The notes: generated by a model not told the origin, from the letters alone. A stretch of DNA of 64,000 nucleotides from Undaria pinnatifida (GCA_012845835.1 JABAKD010000025.1:31316314-31380313), one strand, 5' to 3'. Shown: positions 25,901-39,853, numbered from the stretch's first letter. Program-made: numbers and translations.

Positions 25901-28680
25901 GCTAGGGAGAGCAGTAGAAACGACGATGCCAGCCGAAGATATTTTAATTAGTTTCAAGAGCACCGCTTACAGTCAAGGGCAGCACGTAACCCAGGCAATG
26001 ACATGAGGATGCCCGTATGGGCTCCACCGACGGTAGGACTCTTGTGCGTGTGGGGTCTATACCTCGCTCTACAACAAATTCGAAATAATTCAGTCTTAAT
26101 GCGCGGCGGTATAACTAAAACGTTCACCGTGGATCGTGTTGCGAAACTCACACACGCAAAGATAGGCACCCATCCGAGACATTCAGATACGCTCTAGAGA
26201 GATCGCGCACGGCTGTTACCCGTGTCGGAAACCTTTACCCAGACATGGTTAAACCTAACGCCGAGGTGTTCACGTGAACGAAGTACCATAGTCAACGTAT
26301 TGAAGAGCGACTGCGTGAGGACCCCAAATTATTATCCCGAATGAGGCGGTCGTCGTTGACATGCAGTCGGCTCCTGACGATTTTTACCTGTCAGCAGCTG
26401 TTTGGAAGACGGCCCTCCGTTCATCCGTCCAAGTTCCGATAAAGTCGATCTCGATGTAGAATGGGTCCCGGGCTGCACCAAGGAGACACATAGATTCAGT
26501 CAGGGACGAACGCCCAATAAAACAACCACGGCAGCGTGACCTTTCAGAATTCGGCTAATACATAGCAGACATATCTTGGCTTTACATAGGCATTGGAATG
26601 AAGGAAACATTGTACAGTTCACCCACCCATCACCTACCCCCTCATTGACTCTTATCACTCAAAAACTGCACATACCAAGATAGGGCCGAACCTGTGCACG
26701 TGATGCCTGAGGAACATGCGAAAAGGCCTAACCAAGTCAAAATCCTGAGAAAGTCACAATAAAAAATGAAATCGGAGCGTCGTGATATCTGGAAGATTCA
26801 TTTTTTTTTACCTTTGTCAACTTTGTTTCACTAGTGCCCTCCTGTCCGGCAAGTCAACAAAGAATATATAGTGAGCATCATGCTTTTTGTTTTCCTCCTG
26901 TGCTCCCCTGGTGGTGCTCACATGAGGTTTCAGTCTGGCAGGCCATGCCTCCGTATGTGGGTGCGCAAGAGCACCTATGTCCGCCGGCAGGGTCAATGGA
27001 GCACGATCCTCCGTTCTGGCAAGGGTTAGGGTTGCAAGCACCTGAGGGCACAACATGCAAGGTTCAAACAAATACATGGAGAGGGGCACCGGTGATGGAT
27101 CATCAAATACCACACATTTTCTTTGCTCTCTTGCTATGAACTTGGAAAACGTTTGTCCAACCTTGATGCCGATTGACTGTACAAAGTTTGTCAGTGGAAT
27201 TCCGCCTACCTGCTGATCGCAGAGGCATTCGCAGCAAACGGCAGCACCAAGAGCATACATTTATATTATGGGCAATTCACTACCCCCCCCTTACCTTCCT
27301 CTTCCGGCGCCTCATCATCCATTGGGGCTGGGGTCGGCTCGGGGGATTCGACAGGGATCGGAGCTGATGTCGGTTCGGAGATCGGAGATGAGGTCGGTTG
27401 AGGCACCGGGGCTGGATTCGGCGCGGGTGTAGCTTCTTTGGTGCGACGTTACACGAAAGACGTTTGTGTTAAGCAGGCGGGCGGGAGGAACGTGTAACGT
27501 GGTGGTGGTGCGAGAGCAAGTGCACTGGCGTAATGACGATTGTGCTGGAGTGGGGGGGGGGGGCGTGCCTCGCTACTACCCTCATTTGCGGTTCTCGAGA
27601 TACGCCATCCATCACATAGACGACGAGGAAAATAGCGATCCTACTGCAGTATTGACATTCACTCTAGGTATCACCGGTACGGTACCAGCGATTCAGCGCG
27701 AAAGAGATGCAGTCCTAGCAACTCTGTCTCCCGGTACTCTGCGCTTACCTTCTCCCGGCGTCTCCACGTCGGTGGGGTTTGGGGTTGGTTCAGGAGCATC
27801 AACGGGGATCGGCGCTGATGTCGGATTGGCGACCGGAGTTGGAGTCGGCTCGGGAGCAGGCCCTTGGGGGAGACGGTTCAGTTAGTATCGGCAAAGGAGA
27901 ATGTTGCGGCAACGAAGACGAATGAGATAAGAGGTTCTAATTTCAAGGCCACTCTTCATAAGTAACAGGTCTTTGCTTTATGGAATGAACAAGCTACTCG
28001 CACCGCACTCAAACGCAAAAAAGCATATCTACCTACTTAAACGCTATGCGGTAAATATGTGCCCCATCTGTCATGTGGTAGCGTCACAACCGGCAAAACA
28101 TCTCACCCTCTGTGCACTGTCCTTCGCAAATGTCGGATGCGGACGATTCACATGCTGCTCCGAATGCGTCACACATTGTGGTCAGCGAAAACTGTGCTTC
28201 TTCGCTAAAAATGTTGGGCAGTAGATCCACCCAGTAGCAAATTTCATCGAGGCCGACGCCGCACAATGTGTTCCACGTCTCCTCGCAGTCGGTGCACTCA
28301 TAAAGACGGCGGCTTTTGGCGTGCACGGCATCCATCTCTTCCGGTTCAGACTCAAGAAGCATCCTCGAGCCGACGTCGGTGGACGAGAGTGCTTCTTCCG
28401 AGCCGTCTCCCGCTTCGACATCTGTCGAAAAGGTGTACTTGTAGTTTCCAACTGCGAGCGTTTTCAAGCTCCCAGATTCCTGGAAGGTGTACATCGACGT
28501 CAGACCGTACTTCCTGAAGATGACTTCGTAGGGCTCGTCGCGACCGTCGTCATACCAATCGATCCAGTAGTTCGTCCAGAAGCTGCTGACTGTTACGCTG
28601 TGTCTTGTTGCCTCCGACACGGAGCATCCCGCTATCAGGGCTAGAAGGGTTGATGCTTGCGACACCGTTGACGGCTTCAT
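22933..28680 (-). CDS. EGF-containing leishmanolysin-like zinc metalloprotease, copy 2 (complete, 580 aa)
   Basis: Assembled as complement(join(22933..23063, 23557..23587, 24023..24091, 24411..24478, 24951..25093, 25380..25646, 26388..26472, 26922..27041, 27295..27435, 27749..27862, 28107..28680)): 1743 nt, in frame, all GT-AG. Start at 28680 (MKPSTVSQAS) gives an immediate signal peptide; an upstream in-frame start at 28722 adds 14 residues. Order: signal peptide about 1-24, novel N-domain with a nine-Cys cluster (129-189), two Pro/Thr linkers (about 193-276), six-Cys EGF (277-316), then protease with HEMGHVIGVG at 425-434, distal His487 and Met498 in DELMTG. The short metzincin third ligand is absent (Thr435), so the M8-like distal His is the likely third zinc ligand. 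The last exon has a calcium-site-like DGDGN. Likely secreted or cell-surface protease; substrate unknown. Confidence 0.88.
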
Positions 28681-28722
28681 GGATAACTGATTCTGGGATG
28701 GGGACGAGTAGGGATCGAACAT

Positions 28723-31700
28723 ATGTTCGCGTGTCAGTTTAAGTTAATGGATGTTGGTCGAGCTGTTTGAAAGTATCTCTTTGTGTGAAACGCGCAACAT
28801 GCCTCTAGTGGCAGGAAATATGTACTAAGTATGACTGTCTCGCTTTTTCCAAGAGGGTGTTGTATCGGTGGAAAGGCGGTGGGAAGGCGGTTGGAAGGCG
28901 GCTGGAAAGCACGACTGCTGTTGTAAATGAGGTGTCCATAAAATGCAGAACATACAGATACGTGGAGATGATATCTAACTTCGTTACGTTTTTTTCCTAT
29001 AGTAGCTAGTTCACGATTAACGAGCACAGCACCAGGACCCGAGCAGCAGACACACCCACGACCTGTGATTTGTATGCTTTTATAGTACCATTCGTAAAAT
29101 ATAAACGATCCATCTCTCAGTTTCGTGCATAGGATTTGTTTGGCTTTTCTTGTTTCCTGTGCTGTCTTTTATTCAAACATTAGCAATCGCAACTACGCTC
29201 AATTACTGGACGGTCTGCTGGCGGTCTACTTGGCTGTTGGACAGTGACGTGTGGCCGTCCTTGTTGTACTCGAGTTCGAGGGTGTCAGTTAAATATTGGA
29301 ACGGGGCGTGGTATCGGTTAGGTCGGGGGCAATGTGGCCAAAAAGGGGCATAATAGTACACGATATTCTGAACAGATTTGAGGCGATATTCCTCTCCGAG
29401 TCGTAGCCAGTCAATGGGAGGTTGCTTCTGTCGCTCCTGTATGGCGGCCCCTTACGCCCGCATACCATTTCCCCGCAAGAAAAACAAACGGTGGGCGTGG
29501 TCGGCATGGAGTGAGGGTGTCTAAGAAAAGCGTCAGAATTCTTTTTCAAGCAGTTTAAGAGTAGAGCGGGCGAGCTCAGTCGGTGTTTGTTCCTCTCGCC
29601 GTCAAATACATAAAAGGGGGCATGCCTCCGATCGAACATTTAGCTACATATATCATATTGATAGATCTGGGAGTCAATCCAATTGAGGCTGGATACTGCA
29701 GCGTGAAACGTACCCTCTCCCAAATACGGAACCCACGCACCCCTGCGTCAGTTTTTTCATATTGTTTTCAATAACAAGACAAAACTGCACTTCCTGTACA
29801 GCACATCAGGTTGTTTGTGCTAATCTGTTCCGATCGATTTCACTGGCGCACTTCAGCGGAAAACCTTCGGCACTACTCCATCGGCGCTGTAGAGGGGGCC
29901 AGATAACCATATTTCGCATTCGTCGCCTCATGGCTTATCACATTTTATATCAGATCAGGTCAGGCAAGATTCCGTGCGTTCTCGGTGACCGATAAGAGCA
30001 TACACCTGGTTTTGTATTCGACAACCATGGTTAGGCTTTCTATACTGTTGATCATTGTCTTCGTTGTTTGTGCCGTGATGTGTGTGTTGTCTTCCCGTTT
30101 GCGGTCCGACAAGAAACACCGAGCACAGCACCAGTCCCCGGGCAACACACGCACCCATGACCTACGATATCTGTTCGACCTCCCGTGGTTTACTCAAAAC
30201 GATTTGTTTTTTTTCGTCTCCTCGCCGTAATTTACCGGAAACAAACGATGGCGAATGCTTTCAATTACTGTATGGTTTGCTTGTGGTGGATTCGAGTTGT
30301 TTCGCAGTGAGGGCGTGAAGTCATCCCTCTTACATTATGGCAGCATGGAGGGTGTACGAAAGGGTTAACCGGGGGTACGTACATGGTTTCGATCAATTGA
30401 GGATTAAACGTGTGGTCAAGAGTGAAGAGGAGGTTGCAACGATAGAGATACAAGATTTTCGAGGCGAAGTCGGAGTAAAAAGGGGGGGTATTGTTTCCCT
30501 CTTCTGCGTCGAGCTCCCGTTAGCCCCAACGTTATGCCCAAAACAACCCAGCCGTGTGCGTTCTCATCGTGCGCTGCAAATACCTATTTCGGCGGTCTGG
30601 GGCAAGTACGGCACCTTCCGAGTCGTATGTTCCCTACCCCTTCTTTCTGCTATTATTACTGAATATTGATTCATGTAAATATATGTTTACGGATGCACTT
30701 TTGTTTTTTTAGACTATATAGGTGGCCTTCACCATATATAATTCATGCCCCCCGCATCAAGTTCCGCGCTTTTGATGCACGCTGTATCTCCCTGGCCGGT
30801 GATAATCCCAACGTGCATAGTTCCGACATCGTCGAGGAAAGAGTCAATATTGATATCACTACCGGACCAATGGTACGGTACCGTAGGCCGCTCTCTTTCC
30901 GACTTTTTTTTTTCAGTGGCTCGGTGTCACTCGCGCGAGTGACTTCCCTGTGTTTCTTCCGGTCACAGGCTTTCGCTCTGCTGTTAAATTCTCGATAATA
31001 ATACGAAAAGGGATGGTTATCTACGATGCACCAAAAACATCGCGGATTTTTTTTTGTCAGTACGGTACAGAGTCATTCACGCTCGAGTGGTGAACACCTT
31101 GGTGAAAATTGACTGTACCTTACTACAACACCCATTGTTTAACGGCTACATTCTAATGAACATACTAGATGACACGAAAACGCAACCCTCCCCCCTCTCG
31201 ACGCTGGTGTACATGAAGCATGAACGGTTCATATAGACGGGGTTGACCCCCGCGGCTGGTTTGTTGGAAATTTTCTTTGGCGCCGAAGGCGTTGGGATCC
31301 GCGAGTATTCGCAAGAACATCCTTGTGGCTGTTTTCCTGCCCGTTGGGTCCGAGAATCGAAGCGTGGGGCGGTCTTAGTGTAGGTACTAAGCCGCAATCA
31401 TTACAGCCCCCAGATATTCGGCAGGTGTACAACAATTGGAGTACGCGTGCAAGCATGAAATCGCCACAACAAACAGTTACGTCGAGGAGAGCTTTTCTCG
31501 AAATTCTCAGAAGACGTTGTATAGGTTATACAACAGCTGTGTGACAAGTGACAACGTTGCAATCCAATTATCTATTCAACAGATTTTGGTTATTGTTCTA
31601 GTCGCAAGCAGTAATGAATGGCGCGACAGAAACATGCCCGCGTTCAAAAAAGCGAACTTTCAAGTTTCATCATAGTCGTATGAACTAGTCTAAGCTCAAA

Positions 31701-34660
31701 GAGATTCGAGAGGGAAAAGCGTTCGACGAAAGAAGACGATTCCCCCCATCGTCGGCAAATACTTATTCTAGCGACGATTGGTGTCTGAACGACAACGCGC
31801 TACGGTGATACGACTCGCAAGAGACGGGCTCCCCATGATCCTATAGTGGTATTGCTGCACACGGCCACATTTCCACACAAAAACCGTACTCATAATACGC
31901 GCTTGAAAATATCGCCATCGCCGTTTGGTTTGGTCTCTATGATATAATGTTATTATCTACCATATTATTATCTATATTATCTATACTACGGACACCCGAA
32001 TGGAAATATTGTCGATGCCAACGATATTATCGATACACGTGATATACGTAGAAACTAGTCTATTATAAGTAAAACAGCAACACGCAAGAAGGTATGGTAA
32101 ATAATACACATAAAAAGAAGGGTGGAACATGCACGAGACGTTTATGTGGACGCGCGAGGGGCGTTAAGCTGGGGGGCTAGTGGGAAACGCACGCCCCGCA
32201 CACATGCGTTTCGCGTTACGTGTCCCGTACCGTAGTACCAGGAATACGACATATCCTACAGGGTGGGTCGTGGTCTGGCTGCAATGGCGCCAAGTTAGTG
32301 CTGCGTGTGGCTTATGTCTGGCCAATATGGGTTGTTGCGCATGTTGCCGCGGAGGATTCTTGGCACGAGTAGGGAGTGCAACAACTCACAACGAGTAATT
32401 CTATTTTTTCCATACAACAGGTGTCCCTGGTTTCCCGCGTTTAACTGCTGCCCGTGAGCAAGACCCAGCAATGATATTTACCAGCAGTCTAACATAAAGC
32501 GACCAACCCACAATTTACGGTCAATACATGCGAAACTAAAGCCTGCTCTGCAGCTGCTGGGAGGAGGTCTCCATGTTGAAAGTCTGTTCATGCTATAGTC
32601 TGAACACCTGGGATTAATATGCACAATAATAGCTGGGGGTGGAAAAAACTGCAAGGTTGGGAGCCAAGTCCCGCAAATATCCCTATGTCCCGCGTGATGA
32701 CACACGTATCGGATCACATTTAGACTACATATTCTGAGTCAACGGACAACAGATAAATGAAACTTACAAGTACATCGTAGTCTATTGTAGTCTACATACA
32801 TACCTCAAGATTGCTAAAATCCTGCGATAGATAGGAGTAGATTGCCTTGTACCGCAGTGTAGTATATACCTCTGCTACTGCTTACTGCTGCTTCTATGTG
32901 CGCTTTTTGATCGAGGCCAGTGAATGGTTAAGCACATTTCTCAAATTAAATGTCAATGTTGATTCTTGGTGTAAGAGAGACACTCACTCACCGAAATAGC
33001 ATCATTGCATGATCTTTGACTCTGTGAGACAGACAATCGTAATTGTTCAGAAACCTCACGAACGAAAGAAACCAAGGCAACGTACCCGGTACGCACGAAC
33101 ACGTGAATGAAGCACACGCCAGTCGAGCCAACGGGGCCGAAACTTAACCACGGCGAAAATACCTCAGAGAAAAGTTCAAATTCGACAGGCGCAGTATGAT
33201 ACACTGGTGTGTTACTGTGCGCATGATCATGACAATAGTACAGGGAAGAAAAGAACTGGGGCGCGAACGAAGCATTGCACAGAGAGATAAAAAACTTATC
33301 GTGGGACACCAAAAGTGCGGCGGAGGATCAAAAATATCTTCACGCAAAACAAGAGAAGTTCATAGACTACATGTATTATGTTTTCTACCAGTACTACATA
33401 AAATGGCATCGCCAAGAAAATTGCAAGAACAGCAATCCGTTTAACACTATAAAAAATGAATAGACAAATAACCAATACATGGTACAAAGTATTATCAGGA
33501 ATGGGGACGTCATATTGCAGTATGCTCAAGGCAGCAAGGACGGAACGGAATGCACGCGTCGTTCTATGCCACGATACACGAGGCAGCTATGTATGTTAGA
33601 TATTTTGTTGCGCAGACAACTAACTAACAAAGCAAGTTATTGACCAGGCTACCCTATTTTGTGTTGTTTTCATGAGCGATTTGCTACTCGTCAATCCTGG
33701 GCAGACAGGTGGGTAATACCACAGGTTCATCGCAGCTACAACTTAGCAGCGGTAAACAATGCGCTCTTTTACGAGCAAAGAGCGTCCACGGTTGCATATT
33801 CAATCGCGGCGTGCATCGTGCACCGACATTGAGTGGGTGTTATCTCGCAGACTCACCGGCGGTCGAACGGGATTCTGGTGTAGATAGGAGAAGTGATGGG
33901 GAGGGTGGCTTGGAAGAGTGAGGCTGGGAGTGGGGCGCATGGTGCTCCTCAACGCATCGACGAAACTCCTTCGTATGGAGATTTTCTGCATTTCTGGTTG
34001 ACCACAACGCGTCTAATCAGTGATGTTCAAGAAATGTGCATCCACAAACGGCATTTCGTAGGCGTTTCATATCTTCACCTTGTGTATACATGTAGTTACA
34101 GTGCGGTAATGGTGTATACTGATTGCACCTATTCCAGACAACACTGCTTGAGCGCGGTTTCATCTCGGCCATAGTCCAATACGTAGTGGGTCGCAAAACT
34201 CGCACACAAAATCAAAAAGTGTTCCGAGACGAAATATATTTGGATCATTAATCGGATATTCCTGGTGGTGCATGTTCCAGTCACCCAGCAGCTATTTAAC
34301 ACTCCTCGCTATGCCGAGAAACCTACCTGGCAATAAGTCAGGTATATTAAACATGTCTAGCAACGAATGTTGTGGAAGGTCAACGCATCATGTACGTACT
34401 ACGGAAAAAGCAACGAGATCAACATATTCAAAGGCACGAACTACGTTCTAAATAGTTGAAAAATATCAGAAAAGGGGTGCCGAACTGAGACACAATTCTC
34501 TTACTAAAAGAGCAGCGCAAGAAGAAAAATATTCACAGAAGGAAAAAGCACCAGATATTCGTTCGTCGGAGTCAGAAGAGGAACGGATTGCAACTATTAC
34601 TATCGATATTAAACGTCACAAATATTCGGAATCAACCTACCTCCAGCCCCGTTGAGTACA
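28723..34660. other. Long stretch upstream of copy 2 without a recognisable gene
   Basis: No exon of a known family was found. A diverged duplication is suggested: CAGCACCAGGACCCGAG... near 29026 resembles CAGCACCAGTCCCCGGG... near 30125, each followed by related T-rich sequence. A perfect 18-bp palindrome lies at 30926-30943. A TTATCTA-rich tract is at 31950-31985. The promoter of copy 2 should lie just above 28680, but no motif stands out. Confidence 0.45.
30926..30943. repeat. Perfect 18-bp palindrome GTCACTCGCGCGAGTGAC
   Basis: Fully self-complementary, with the same ACTCGCGCGAGT core as the palindrome at 5883-5910 some 25 kb away. A related partial form (GTCAC-TCGC-GTGAC) lies at 37399-37412. 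Confidence 0.75.
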
Positions 34661-35869
34661 TATCACCACATAATCCACAATACGTGCGTACCTATATATA
34701 TTATTTTAAATATTTTATATAATATTATAAAAAATGAAAATACAATAATATAGTAGTCTAGACACGGAAGGAACTTCCGTTTAGTCGACAAATGCACAAT
34801 AGGAAGAGGAAAGTTCAAATATTGGAAAATAACAAAGTTCGCTTCTTTCAAGTCGCTTCGACCGGAGGATTCCGAGTATAAAAAAAATTGATATATGAAA
34901 ATTGAAAATTCTGCTAAAGGTCTCCAGACCACGTTGTTTTGTAGCTAATATAGTACCAGGTCTAGATTTCCTCTTGCAAGGTGGTGGCATGCCAGCAACC
35001 CGGCCGCCGTATCGTGCCTCTTCTCTCTGTCGCACCGAGGGATTTTGATCGCCTTGCATCTGGATATCGCTCTGCCCAGGCCGCTTCATTAGTGGACCCT
35101 TACTACTGCGATGGCAATACTGTTATTCACATTATTGCAGTAGTCTATACTCGTACTACATGTATAACGGTGAGGGTTCTACTGCACTTTGGAGCCTAAC
35201 CGATGCGTAGTATAGACTAATATTGTTGATAATTGACAATCGAGCCAAAGGTGTGCAGAACGTTTGGACGTCGTTCGGCTGGCAATACTGTCGTACTACG
35301 CACCACCGAGATAAATATTTAAACTATATAGACCTTATAGACTAGACTAGACTTTGCCATTAGACTACAACGATACTCGTGCGGTACGTAGCCTAGTCTA
35401 TGGGGACTGCACTTGAACGAGAACTTTTGTTTCTACCGCCGTAGTTACGTGCACACATGAAAGATTCCGAATCTGCCCCTGAAGCCCCGTTGGGTGTTTC
35501 CAAAACAAGACCTCCTTTGCTATCATGTATGTATAGACTAGTCTATACGTCGCCCATGATACTTCCGGATTCCGAAGCACGGGCCTCTGAGATATAGTCT
35601 AAGCCACCAGGCATATTCGTGTTAGTTACACTACTGCTTCATGTTTCGCCCACAGGAATTCTCCATACAACCTCATTGCTCTCCATAAGAACTATGTTTG
35701 GGCTCATAATGTGTGTTTTGATAGATCCCAGCGGGCTCGTACATCGCACGCACTCATTGTTCGTGATCGGTTCAAAAATGTTTCAATTAGATGCGGTACG
35801 GACCTCCTGATAGTTTGATGCCTCTGGAACTTGAGTTCTACTGAGCGCTACCGTAGACGGGTCTCTCCC

Positions 35870-35940
35870 TGTACACATTCTACACACTCTACACACTCTA
35901 CACATTGTGCACAATCTACACACTCGACACATTTCACATG
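35870..35940. repeat. Short CACACTCTA-type tandem tract
   Basis: About six degenerate 10-11 bp units of the form TACACACTC or TACACATTG in a row. A simple repeat with no visible function. Confidence 0.7.
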
Positions 35941-37189
35941 TTGCGTGTATGTGTTTTCAATTTGAGCACTTCCAGCGTACCGTCCTTTGTAAAGCGGCGG
36001 AATAAACGCTCATGCGTTCAGCACGGGTTAGCGGGTTGGCCGACACTCATACTCTTCGTCATCATGTTGTTCTCAACGCCAATCGCCATTCAATCAAGAA
36101 TGCGTTCAGAATTCATACACTTCAGTAGTCTGAAACCCTCTTTTTCTTGGGTCTGCCCAACAAACGTGAAGGAGGTTGAAGACTTTTACAACGTATTTGT
36201 GCGATTTCACCTCACGAAGGGTCACCAAGATGTACCATATACAGTGACCCTGATAGTCCTCGTGTTTTCTACGTGAAGAAAACTATCGGTCTGCCTCTTC
36301 AAAGAAGTTTTTGTCAAAGATTACGCAGAATAGGAGATCTGCCTATCTCTGCGAACACTCCAACTGAGACATAATTTCTTCCGGCCAAGCACTTAGTTTA
36401 TTGAAGTGGCTAGCTTTTTTACTATCGTGTGAGACCTAGCAAGGGAGGTGTGCTCGACCCCCCCCGTTTACCTAGCTTTAGCAAGAGTTCACCATACCAG
36501 TATAGACCAATCTACTACAGGGACATGTCAGGGTACAAGCCTGCCTGGCGTGAAAACATGCGATGTGTCCCTCAACTGCATTTTTGTAGGTGTGTCAGGG
36601 TCTATTTTCACTGATTGACTTTCGCAGCAGGACCATGTACGACCGTGACAACAACATCTGGTCACAAGTCTAACAGCGTAACGATTAGAGACTTTTTCAA
36701 AACTTCCCTAACCTACATGCGATGCAATCCATTTGGTTGTATCTTCGGATCGCCTCCTGCAAGAATGGTCCTTCATTGTCATCATCAATGGTCATCATCA
36801 ATCACGTTCGATCAGAACGGTCGAGGCGGCTCCCGTAGTGGTCGCGGATGCCACCCTGTCCGCTGGGACACCCCTTTTTTTGATGACATCGAGATACACA
36901 CCTCGACCTATGTGCCGATAGCAAACTCCAGTACCTGAACAAGGTGTTCACTCATCTTTAGTGCGAACTGGCAGCTCCTTTGGCAGCAATCGTGCATCGC
37001 TTTGCCATTGTGAAACTTCCTTGGGGTGCTAGGGTAGAGTTTACATAACTCAAGGAACAGAAGTTCTCTTGGTCTGCTTGCTAGTTTAGATCAAGGCTAG
37101 GGTATTTTCGTACCATACTCTATCATTGTATTATCATTGTAGTATAATCGTAACATAACTGTAGTAGCATACCCTCTTTCTCATCACCG

Positions 37190-37285
37190 CATGGTCTGAG
37201 CTATCATACTGTCACACATACTATCACATTATTATCAAACTATCACACTATAATACCATCACACAATCATACCATCATATTAAAC
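37190..37285. repeat. TATCACA-type degenerate tandem tract
   Basis: Repeated TATCA(T/C)ACTATCACA-like units of about 10-15 bp, AT-rich. A simple-sequence tract without coding potential. Confidence 0.6.
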
Positions 37286-39682
37286 GTACTCGCACCAATG
37301 ACTCTGTACGTCCCTGACAACAACACGCCGGGCGATTTGTATCGAAATCTCAAAGAGAACGAACGGAAAGAAAGCCTATGACCGCAGGGAACACGGCGGT
37401 CACTCGCGTGACTGACTCCGAGCCATGGCATGAAAAGGCACCAGAAGGGCCCCTCATGGTACCGTAACATTGGTCTTCCTCAAAAGACGCTAGTGCTTCC
37501 GAAGAGAAATTCGAAGGCGCCCACTACTTCGTCGATTGTCCCATTCGTTCGGAGGAGCATTGTGTTGAATCGTTGTTTCTGTCGAAGGACAGTTTGTCCC
37601 TGCACCCTTTTGAGAAGATGTTTTCAAAAGTAGGCATTGGCTATGCTGTAACAAGACGGTCAGACCCGAATGGCGGGGTAGTCTCCGTCGACCGACGCAC
37701 CTACTCTTCGCGTCAATATGTGGAATAAAGTGGCGACATCGTGTGTGCTTGTGGTGCCAGTTAATTGACAACAACAAGATGATCTGCCAGCTGGCTGGAT
37801 AGTAGACATGGTTCCTCGCGGTACTTGGTAAAGTTCCTTCCAACGGCGGCGTTTATGGTGACCTACTTTTTACAGTGAACGACGTGAGTGAGGAGAGAAT
37901 ATTGGTGTCTCTAGGTGCTCTAGGCCATACGTGAGAATCAGCCGACACTGCATAACTGTTCGTCAGTGGCGAACACATTGACCACTCTGCATTCCTAGAC
38001 TCGGAAGGACTAGTAGAGGAACTGGGAACTTGAGAGAAACCCACCGGGATCCGGCATCGAGAGCCTTGGCGATAGTTTTGGCCTCCATGCTTCATGGTGA
38101 ATGGCTCTCGTTCAGCAAATAATTTTCACCACTGACCCCACGGACGCTCTCTACACCAACGACGGCAACGATCTCACGACCTTTGCTGGTGAACAGACGC
38201 TTGTCTGAACACACGTTCGACGAGGCCGAAACTTCTATCCTCTGTGGCAGACTGGGAGTAGACTGGGAGTCTGTAAAAAACTTCATGTGTCGAAAGCGAC
38301 TAAGCCACGGGTACGCAAGAGCACGAACTATTCACAACGAGGGCTGCTCCGGAGATACGTAACAAACGAAAACGGACTGCGGCGCTCTTGACGAATACCG
38401 TGTCCCTTTGCTCCTGGTCTAGGACGTAAAACGTCCTGTTGTTTTACACACGAAGTCGACGCGTCTCGTGTTCGCCTGTGACGTGGACGAGAAACCCAAG
38501 GACAGATACCAACAACTTGATTATAGGGTTCCACGGTACGATATGATTATTTTTTTTTCGGCGGATGTAAAATGCGGGAGATATTGACCGTCGCCGGCGA
38601 TAAAGGACGCGTCCAACCACAACCCGTGCGATCGGCCATGGAGAAACATCAACTGCAAGAGCCTGGTTTGCTGGGCAAGTCCGGGAAAACGGCGTGTACG
38701 TCAGCGGGCCTGTAGAAGATTGGGACATGTACCCCCCCTGGAGGAGTCACAGGTAACCTTTTGACGGAAGCCACACAAAAGGTGAAGTCAAGTTCGCATT
38801 CCAGCGTGCTTTCGATGACTGAATGAAACCCATGACGCAAAAATAGCGCGAGGAACATAGTTGCGTCGCCACACCTTCCCCCAAGTGCGTGGACTCGACA
38901 AAGCTCACCTACCGAAGCCTGCGCACGCCTCGTTCCGCCTTGTTTTGAAATTTTTCAGGTGTGAGTTCAAGGCCTCACAAAGGAGATTCGTTCCTCGTGA
39001 AAGGGCTCCAGGTCTACGGTCTTCGTACGAATCCATCGATCGGTGGACCACGCTCGCACCAACATGCCGCTTAGTACGTCACAATGTGCGAGCGGGTTAG
39101 ACGAGCCTCTCAGCGCAACACATACCGTGCGGTGTTGCCAGCAGGGGTTCCTTGAGTGTTTCTTGGAGAATTTGATGCTCCGCGTCCGCGTCACTGGGAA
39201 ACAACAAGTGGCTCATACCAGTTGAAAAAAAAAACAATCCCCGTAAACGATGTTACACGTGATGGGACCAGGCCTTCGTCTTGTTTTAGCCTTGTTGGGG
39301 TCAGAGAGATCGCCCACAGCAAGAGGTGTATTTCTGCATTCCTAGCACCTCAACGTTAACTTGGTGGGGGGACGGCTTCAACTAGAGCCTTGTTTGCACA
39401 AAACATAGGTATTCACGCCCGCCCCAAGATACGTCTACGATGAGCTGACATATATTTGTGCGAATTTCAGGATGTGAAATGATATTTTCTTAACTGGCGT
39501 CGCAATGTTTACTCTGTATTTTGCAACGACGTTCGATTGTGTCCTCACCTCAAACCGATGTTCCCACCCATCTACTTTCAGTACCACCAGTAAGGCTGCC
39601 CTAACGCTTTTTCAAGAAAATGATTGACATACGTTTTCAAATGATATATACCCTAACCCAATCATAGGGTGAAACTCGTTCA

Positions 39683-39853
39683 TCTCGAACACAGTGTGCG
39701 TTAACCATCGTCTCGAAAACGTGGTAAGCTCTACTGCTCACCCTAACCCTAACTTAATGAAACGCAACAACCAATTTTCGGTGAAAACCCTATCGTCTCG
39801 TTCGCAGTGTGCGTCACCCATGTTGTCGAATACGTGGTAAGCTTTACTGCCAC
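39683..39853. repeat. Diverged direct repeat flanking a CCCTAACCCTAAC string
   Basis: The segment 39683-39740 (with CAGTGTGCGTTAACCAT and ACGTGGTAAGC) is repeated with substitutions at 39794-39853, a period of about 110 bp. Between them is CACCCTAACCCTAAC, which resembles a short telomere-type repeat but is only two units long. Confidence 0.7.

Noticed and set aside
29550-29600. tRNA-like GAGCTCAGTCGGT string
   Set aside because: It resembles a D-arm only; no anticodon arm, T-loop or acceptor pairing could be found.
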